Positions 56,255 to 64,000 of a stretch of 64,000 nucleotides of DNA are shown piece by piece. The DNA comes from Rhizophagus irregularis (Eukaryota; Glomeromycota; Glomeromycetes; Glomerales; Glomeraceae), in contig NC_089438.1 of assembly GCF_026210795.1 (NCBI RefSeq), forward strand, positions 4,485,501 to 4,549,500, written 5' to 3'. Position numbers and translations under genes: made by a program. The notes beneath the pieces were generated by a model, which was not told the origin of the DNA, ran no database searches, and worked only from the letters and a program-made list of their open reading frames with translations. Every line of letters starts with the position of its first letter. The first letter of the stretch is position 1.

Positions 56255-57420
56255 TTTTTTTTAGGAACTCTTCAGGTCTCTTTGGATGCGTGGGATCTCA
56301 TTTTTGATTAACGAAATGTATGTTAACATTTCAAATTTTATCTTTTTATTAGACAGGATAGACACATGGGAAAGAAATTGGGGTTATATGTCTTTCGAAT
56401 TTAATTCTTTTGTTTTAAGTGACTTTTCTTCAGGTCATAATGTGGGAATAATAATTTTTTTAAATTTTTTTTTTACACCAGGCAATTTTTTTTTCAAAAA
56501 CTAATATTTTGGAAACTGGTTCAGAACTTTAAGACATTTTTGAAAGTTTTAAAAAATTATTATTTATGGACTAGGCGACCAGCTCAAAATTGGATTTTGA
56601 AGCTTAAGAAGTATCAGGTCTTTGAACGTCAGATTTTGATTATTTTTTTTCTTTTGAAACATTTCTTCAAATGAAATGGTTACTAACACTTCATTTTTAT
56701 CTTTTTTTTAGACAGCTTGTTTTTGGGTCTGAACGTATGGGATCTCGGTAAAGAATCACCTTTCGTTTAATTGGTTTTAATTTTTTTTAACAAAACATTG
56801 CTAATGTTTTGTCTTCTAGATGAATCATGCGCATTTAAGAAGACAAATCACTTAAAAAGTATCACAAAGCATATCAAAACTAACTGATTGAGAAACGCGT
56901 AGGATTTTGTGGGTCATTCACATTTTTTTTAATTTGTTTCTTTCAACAAATTCTTCTTTTTTTAGACAGGTTTAGAATTATGGAATCTCTACACGAATGG
57001 TCAAAACAATTCAAATGTGATATGTTGTATTGTTGCTATTTGCATAGATTGGTAGAAATCGGTCCAATTTTTTTTAATTTTTTTTTTTTTTTGTTGAAAT
57101 GATTTCTAACGCTAATGATTTATCTTTTTTTTTAGACGACTTGAGAACTATGGGATTTCTGATGGGAAATTCTAGGAGTCTCTTTGAACACGGATTTTTT
57201 TTAACAAACTTTATTAACAGTTTGTTTTTCTTTCTTTTTAGGTAGTGGTATCCTTAAAAATATTGAATGCAAAGTATGATCTGGGCAATGGCCAGATACC
57301 GGACATGTGATATCTTTGGTAAAGTATTGACCTCTTTTTAGTTATTTTAATGTTTTTAATGTTTTTAACAAAATGTTTGTTAACATTCTACACTTTCTTT
57401 TAGGTGACTTTTTTGGATCT
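56255..57420. repeat. Diverged array with a repeated pyrimidine-tract/TTTAGAC motif
   Basis: A module of about 130-200 bases recurs some six to seven times. Each has TTNACA or TTAACATT, then TTTATCTTTTTTTTAGACAG, then GGNNNTATGGGATCTC-like text (near 56265, 56335, 56705, 56800, 56955, 57125, 57235 and 57395). Copies are strongly diverged. It looks like an old tandem array with no gene in it. Confidence 0.55.
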
Positions 57421-58179
57421 TTTTTGAATTTGGACTTGTATAAACAAGTTATATCACTATCCTCTAACATAAGTACCAGTAAGAATAAATAAAATTTCGT
57501 GAAAGACATAATTGACGCACATTTTTAAAATACAATTAGGTTACGAATGAAAGACTGGCAAAAGTCTTTTAGTAGTTTAATGATGAAATATTGAGGATAG
57601 CCACAATTTTAGATATAATTCATGTGCGAAATATGTATTTTTTCTATTTATTTTCTGAAACTTCAAAATTTCAAAATGAAATATTTAATATACTTTACAG
57701 AAACCCAGTATTTTGTCACTAATTAGTCACGTGATCGCGTCAGGTTAGTCTGAAATTCGCATCGATTACGTAACTGAATATTATTTCAACGATATCAGTA
57801 CGAATCGTCACGAAACACAAACTATTAGGATAACTTTTCGTCTCGAAATAGTAGTGAACTATAATAAATGTATCTAAAAAAATAGCAAGTAATTAGAAAA
57901 TTTGTCAAATAAATTAATTTACAATATGTATAAGAATTTTTAACGATTATTTAACCATAAATCAAATAAATCGAAAATAATTATATTTTATAAATTAATA
58001 TTTTATAAAAAAAATAATAAATTCATTTTAATTAATACAAAATTAATAATTTGTATAACATTACACATTACAAAATGAATTAATTAAGTTTAAATTTTTG
58101 CGAATATTGCAAATTATTCATTAATTCAATTAATTCAATTATTACAATTTATAAAAATACTAATACAAATAGTAAAAAT
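57421..58179. other. AT-rich sequence without a recognised gene
   Basis: No coding signal. A GTCACGTGATCGCGT site is at 57726. The last part holds the probable 3' end of the minus-strand gene. Confidence 0.4.
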
Positions 58180-59652
58180 TTATAATTTTAAATTACTAGC
58201 GAAATTTTGACCATTTCGTGATGGCACTGCAATGTCTTTCGTTATTTTATCCAGAGCTTTCGTTCCTTCAGTGTCTTTTAATGAATAATTAATAGCGAAC
58301 GTGTGCCGAATAAATTTACATAAGTAATACATAGAATTTTTAGCTCGCAATTCATCCAAATTGGTGGCATTTATCCACCAGCTTAGCACGTGTTCAGCCA
58401 CAGACTCGTCTACAAAAGTGACAATTTCTTCTTTTTTTAATAGACCCACCACAGTCCTACAATTAATAAAGAATATTATTCAGAAAATATGTAAAAAAAT
58501 GTATATTTTTAGAAATAGAAATAGAAATTGCCTTTTTTCCTTGAAGTTATCAATCAAATCCACTATACCATTGACTAATTTGTTACGGAAGTCACCAAAG
58601 TGTCTATTTGCTGTATGAAGCCATTCAATGCCTTCAGCAGAATTGAGTTCACATTTGATGACCTTCCGTATCAATTCTTCAAGCACACGTTTCTGAGGAT
58701 TCCGAACGCGGAGGAAGAGACATTTTAGCTCCTCCAGAAAATCACGACAAGACTGCATCTTATTCTCTTGATGTTGTGGCATAGTCAAGGATCCAGGCGT
58801 GGTAGAAGTCATTAATCGTAAGCCTTTTACAACTGGCGTTTGCATTGATGAATGCATATTATTTGCCAGCTGCAGAATATCAGGGTTCGCACATAACCAC
58901 GAACAAAGCTGGTAAATAGTCATTTCATCAAATGGTGAAGGAACAACTTTAGTGGTTGTGTCAAAATGATGGCGTGAAGTATTCATCATATTACGGGTAT
59001 TATTTATAATATTAATTCTATTTTCTCTTGAATCTGAAACTGATGATGAATTTCTATTCAAATGAATGTATTCATTTGAAATATCATTTCTTAAATCTAC
59101 TGCTGATCTCGTTCTATGTGAAAGAACAAATTCATTCCTTGATTCTAGAACTGGTGATACCGTTCTTGAAGTTCTAATTAAAGGAACAAATTCATTCCTT
59201 GATTCTAGGGCTGGTGTTGATTCATTTGAAGAAATATAATCAAATGAATTATTGGCCCTTGAATTTGAAAGAGCATCGTCCTTTTGATTTTGACTATTGG
59301 TTCTTGTTAAAAGTGTAATTATTGGACTTTGAGGTGTAGTTTCATGAAAATTGTTTTCATCTTCATTTCGCTTGTCACCATCATTTAGATCATCATTTGC
59401 ATTAAAATCAGCATCATCACACAGGAGTTCACTTATTATTTGTGATGCTGGAGGAGCAACCATTTCTTGTTTCTTTTTGCGACCTCTTTTAGCACCTTTG
59501 CTTTTACTTTGTTGAGAATTAGCATCATTCAAAAGATCATTAAGGTTTTCTAAAGATGGAACAACCATCTCTTGTTTCTTGCGACCTCTTTTATTTATAT
59601 TATCTGTTGTTATTTTATCATTTGCACGTTTCTTAGCGTTTCTAGAATTCAT
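58180..59652 (-). CDS. Two-exon gene with AT-hook-like motifs, function unknown
   Basis: Met at 59652, exon 1 to 58532, intron 58457-58531, exon 2 58456-58180; 465 residues. The intron is GC-AG (G|GCAATT...TTGTAG) and joins in phase (NFKEKR to TVVGLLKKEE). Two copies of a KRGRKKQEMV module near residues 21 and 55 look like AT-hooks. A Ser/Asn/Asp-rich middle has repeated ESRNEFV units. The C-terminal half (from SPFDEMTIYQLCSWLCANPD) looks globular and helical. I do not recognise the family. It is divergent from the Tnp2-type gene with 483 bases between start codons, so it could be that transposon's DNA-binding partner or a host gene. The reading frame is intact. Confidence 0.72.
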
Positions 59653-60135
59653 GATTATTTCTGTAATAATTAATAGGAAAAAATAAAATATTATTATTAC
59701 TTTTATAGATGAGATTTATTTACAGATTACTTTTATAAATAAAATTAAACTTTTTTTTTTTGAAAGTTTATTTAGTGATAATCGTTATTATTATTAACCT
59801 TAAATATTTCCCTCAAAAGTCTAATTTATTTATTGATATTATATAAATAAAATTATACTTTCTCTTGCAAATTAACTTTTTAGATTGCAATATTACAAAA
59901 TTAGGTTAACGATTTAAGTTTAGCAAACTTTATTTTTATATAATAAACTATTAGTAAGCTTGCTTCTTATGTAAATAAACTTTATTCGATGTAAAAATTT
60001 TTTATCAAATAAAAAGTGATTGTAAATTAAACTTTATAAAAAATAATATTTCTTTCCATAAAACAATTAATATTAATTCATTAAACAATATATAATATAA
60101 ACTCCTTTTTGCAAGATTTTTTTTTTATTTTTCAA
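59653..60135. promoter_or_regulatory. Shared intergenic region of two divergent genes
   Basis: AT-rich, with repeated TAAACTTTATT words on both strands. It probably carries the promoters of both genes. No specific site can be assigned. Confidence 0.4.
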
Positions 60136-60255
60136 ATGTTTCGCAATCGTTACGTCTCTTTTAATCATCGTCAAAATTATATAAGATACCCACATAATAC
60201 ATTTAATGTGTCTTTGGATGATGAAGAAAATATTAATGAAGAAACTGACTATGTT

Positions 60256-60447
60256 GAACCAAATAATTATGAGACGCCAAATGAAACAGAAACTGACTAT
60301 AATGAACCAAATAATTATGAGTCGCCAAATGAAACAGAAACTGACTATGATGAACCAAATAATTATGAGTCGCCAAATGAAACAGAAACTGACTATGATG
60401 AACCAAATAATTATGAGTCGCCAAATGAAACAGAAACTGATTATTTA
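60256..60447 (+). repeat. Four 48-bp in-frame repeats in the Tnp2-type gene
   Basis: Each unit encodes EPNNYESPNETETDYD with small changes. The units start at 60256, 60304, 60352 and 60400. They form an acidic, disordered segment. Confidence 0.92.
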
Positions 60448-62368
60448 ATACCAAATGAAAACTTACTTAATGAAATATTAAATGATGAAATTGATGATGA
60501 AATTGATTATGAAGATTATTTTGATGATGAAATACTGAACGATAATGAAATGTCAATAGATTCTAACAATGGAACTCTAAATGAAGAAGAACCTGATAAA
60601 ATTGTTGATAAGGCATTAAATAGTGAACAAGTACCATCTATGAGTGGAGTATTTGCGCCATATTTTGAAAATTTTACCAGTACATTACTGTTTTGCTGGA
60701 TTCAAAACCACAACATATGTAAGTCAAAATCACTTTATAAAACTAAATTAACAAAAAGCTTAAATTTTATGTATATTCAATAGCTACTCAAGCTTATGAT
60801 GAATTAGTAGATATAATTCGTCATCCACAATTTAAAAGAGAAGATGTTGTAACAAACATTCGTCAGTTTAGAAAGTATCGGCAAAGATTACCTTTACTTC
60901 CAATTAAAACACGAAAAATTCATATTTCAAGCCAAAAAACACCATCTACTTCCCAAAATATCAAGGAAATGTATTATCTATCCATTACTGATATCATTTG
61001 GCATTCTCTCAATAACCCTTCATTATTTAGTAAAATGTACTTTGGACCAGGCCAAATAGTCAAAAGAAATCGCGAACTTTGGCATGGGACCATATGGAAA
61101 GAATCCCCACGATTTGGGCATGCATCTTTTCAAATGAATGGAAGTACGTGATATATTATCCTGCTTATTTTGTTTTAAATTTAGATAATTAATGAATAAT
61201 AAACAATGATACTAAGAACAATGATTGTTTTATTAATTTTTATTAATTTTTAGCAACATACAATTGTGGAGAGTTTATAGTTTATAAAGAATCAATAACA
61301 AGAAACAATTTTGGTCAAATCTTAGCAATAGTGGATACAGATGGCAAGCTCAAAATATTAGTTCAACGTATTATACAATTTGCCGAATTGCCAACCAACT
61401 TGCAAAGCAGAAATCGAAGAGAAAGATCATATAATGAAGTGTGGCTGTTAGATCGAGAAATGGAAAATGCAATCATAATAATTGAATTACAAAAGATTGT
61501 TAGACTTGCCACAATAATTATTCTCTACAATGAAGACAATATTAATAATATTACTTCAATTTTTATTCGTGAAATTTTATATAAACATCAAGGGCATTGG
61601 AAATTAAGAAATGTTGCATATTCTTATCGCCATCCTTCAGAATTTGCTGCATTAGATGAGCTGGTAACAAATCTTCCAATCTATAAGCTATATATTGACT
61701 TATATTACGATGATTTTGGAACATTTAGAAATGTATACCATTCATTGGGTGGTGTCTATGTTCAAATCGGAAATTTGCCTTTTGATAAAAGGAAACAACT
61801 TAAAAATCATTTTGTCATTAGTTTTGTCCCATTTGGGGTTCTTTTAATGAATTCATTTGGCCTTTTGTTGATGAGATGAAGCAGCTGGAAAAAGGAATAA
61901 TAATGGATGTACAAGGAAATAGAAGCTTTGTTATTGCTAGTCTTGGAGATGTAACTGCTGATTTACCACAAGGAAATGATTTAGCTGGGGTTAAAAGACA
62001 TAGTGCCATAAAAGGATGCCGTACATGTAATGTATCAAAGGATTTTTGGACATCTGAAGGTCTTGATTTATCATTAGTTTCTCGTTATCATCATATTACT
62101 AATAACCAATTTGAAGAAATTTCATTAGCAGCAAATATAACAAGAAGTAATGAAATTGCTACAATGTATGGATTACGTCTACAGCCATCAATACTCGATG
62201 AATTAAAAAGAGAAAGGCATCTTCAGTCACCACAAGATGTCTATCATCTTACATCTGGCAAAGTGTTAAAATTTCTCAAGATAACAATTGAAGCACTTTC
62301 ACTGGAAGGAAAATCTGAATTCATCAAGTTTTGGAAATCATTTGAATATCCAAGAATATGGCAAAAAC

Positions 62369-62889
62369 AGGACCCAGAAATATATATATAGGGGTCAGGT
62401 GGCGAAAAATTTTTTTACTATGAGCTGTACGCAGAGACTTTTTATATGAGTAGTATGCATAATTGACACCTGATATTGAAAATCCTGCAAAAATACGCAA
62501 ATAAAATTTCAGACATTAAGTTATTAATTATTTTATCATGGCTTCTATATTATAAATACTAATGTGAAAAATAGAATTTACCATTTTTTTAATAATATTT
62601 TTCTAAAATTTCACTTTTTAACCCTTAGAAATTTCTTACAATTCGGTTAATTAAATAAGTACGTACAGTAAATATATTATATATATAAGATTAGCCAAAT
62701 TTAGGTCAAAAATACGCAAACTAATTTTTTACATATAAAAAAATTGATAAAAAATACGCAATCTTGATGACCTAACTATAGATGAAAAATTCTAAAATTG
62801 TACGCAAATCAAAACTTTACTCCGTCTAATTCCACTATGATGGCGACGCATCTGTGTACCCTACCCCTGTATATATATTTCTGGGTCCT
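62369..62889. mobile_element. MITE in the Tnp2-type gene, 8-bp duplication
   Basis: 521 bp. Ends AGGACCCAGAAATATATATA and its complement; the inward CAGGTGGCG / CGCATCTG pair continues the symmetry. GCAAAAAC is repeated on both sides (62361-62368, 62890-62897), which suggests a hAT or P-type mobiliser. Removing it restores the frame as WQKLPNPISHIDSF. Confidence 0.83.
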
Positions 62890-64000
62890 GCAAAAACTAC
62901 CAAATCCGATTTCTCATATTGATAGTTTTATGATGTCAGATTGCTTACATTTGGCCATGATGATACCATTTATTCTTAATAGATTCTTAAAGCCCACACA
63001 CTTCAAAAAACTTGAACTTGCTTTATTTCAACGACAAACAGGAGTTTCCCGAAGTGATTTAGCTGTGAACTTTTGGATAAAATGTTGGGTATTGATGGCA
63101 AGAACAATGACAATAGCATTTAAACATTCTTTTACAGAAGAGGATTATATTCAATTGCATGAATGTTTAGATAGTGAAAGAAAATTATTTTCGCAGGTAA
63201 TTAATAAATGTTGGAATTACGCAATGATTATGAGTTGTATTATTTATGTTGCTTATTACAATAATTACAAACAGGCATTTGAAGATTTCGAGAATCTTCC
63301 AAATTTACATGTTAATTATCATTTATTGCTCCACGCAAGAAATTATGCAACATTGTTAAATACAGGTGTAGGGACAAAAGAAATGGTGCACCGCATATTC
63401 AAAAATATTGTAATACGAATAAATCGAAAGAATATTGAACTTGACTTATTAAAACGATATACAACATTATTTGCAATACGCCATCTATTTGATGGAGGTA
63501 TTGATAAACGATTTTCTTCTACAAATAATGCTTTAACAAACCTTCCATATCACTTAAAACGGTTGATGAATGACTGGTTCATTGTTGAAAAACCCTTTGA
63601 TCCTGAAGAAGATATAAGCAATGGTTTGGTTAAAGTTTCTTTATTGAATTATATGAATTTTTTAATTAATAATCTTATGTTAGATATTTACTATTTCTTC
63701 ACTAGATGAATATATTTCAAATATAGTTTTAAAGAAGCGTATACCAAAAAAATATGCTGAAAAAATTGTGCCAAACGATTCTGGCTTTCGTAGAGAATTG
63801 GCATCAGTATACCAAGAAATGGGCTATGAAGCGGCATTTTTTGAAAGTTCATGTCGATACTATGAACTTATTTGTTTTTCAGTAGAAGATAATGGAATTA
63901 ATACACAATATCGTCTGCATGTCGGTGATGTTGTTACCACTATTTCCGAAGAAGAAGGTGAAACTTTTGCACTTCTGCAATCAATTTTTAGCCATAAAAG

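Larger units (their letters stand above)
60136..64000 (+). pseudogene. Tnp2-type (CACTA/Plavaka-like) transposase, runs off the window
   Basis: Met at 60136. Exons: 60136-60718, 60784-61143, 61254-62368 and 62898-63623, then 63706 to past the edge. All splice phases fit (for example HNIS-TQAYDEL and NG-TTYNCGEF). Exon 1 has an acidic repeat region. The core has DLYYDDFGTF near 61695 and LGDVTADLPQG...HSAIKGCRTC near 61940-62020, matching the Tnp2 pattern of an Asp region followed by a His/Cys cluster. A base is missing near 61840 (VPFG continues one frame off, with a stop at 61877). A MITE lies at 62369-62889. The last exon may start a BAH-like region (YRLHVGDVVTTISEEEGE). Inactive copy, family assignment good. 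Confidence 0.78.

Overview
The window is eukaryotic, very AT-rich, and made almost entirely of nested transposable elements (TEs). No clear host housekeeping gene, rRNA or tRNA was recognised. Short GT-AG introns, the mix of TE classes and the style of the Tnp2-type and LINE proteins suggest an early-diverging fungus. A Rhizophagus-like arbuscular mycorrhizal fungus is my best guess (inference only). Terminal repeats, target-site duplications (TSDs) and interrupted reading frames line up well enough to rebuild who inserted into whom.

Left block (2297-15386). A PIF/Harbinger DNA transposon (ATT TSD) carries the usual convergent pair: a DDE transposase and a Myb/SANT-like protein. It is split by a large element (5877-15206, TTA TSD) with no transposase of its own. 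That element contains another inverted-repeat element (6195-11803), which contains a hAT transposon (6395-10422, perfect 8-bp TSD). The rest is tandem arrays and AT-rich sequence. A decayed coding region lies upstream (473-1870).

Central block (15870-52878). A non-LTR retrotransposon, LINE-A, is bounded by a 17-bp TSD and a poly(A) tail. Its own sequence is only about 8.1 kb, but insertions stretch it to 37 kb. These are a pogo-like element in ORF1, LINE-B (sense) in ORF1, a Tc1/mariner-like MITE in ORF2, and LINE-C (antisense) in ORF2. LINE-B and LINE-C belong to one family (about 8.5 kb each) distinct from LINE-A. LINE-B was itself hit by a Ty3/gypsy LTR retrotransposon (24358-33918), exactly inside the reverse-transcriptase YADD box, and by a Harbinger-like MITE. 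LINE-C carries a hAT-like MITE. The Ty3/gypsy element is the youngest large insertion: its 532-bp LTRs differ at two positions by eye. Besides Gag-Pol and integrase it carries two unusual cargo genes before the 3' LTR: an antisense, spliced gene for a basic coiled-coil (bZIP-like) protein, and a sense ORF with a PPPPY motif.

Right block (52896-64000). Tandem arrays, pyrimidine-rich tracts and a small pogo-like MITE lead to a divergent gene pair. On the minus strand is a two-exon gene with AT-hook-like motifs. On the plus strand is a multi-exon Tnp2-type (CACTA/Plavaka-like) transposase gene, broken by one frameshift and one MITE, that runs off the window.

Most TE genes carry stops or frameshifts, so the window is largely a graveyard of mobile elements. 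The Ty3/gypsy element is the one most likely to have moved recently.
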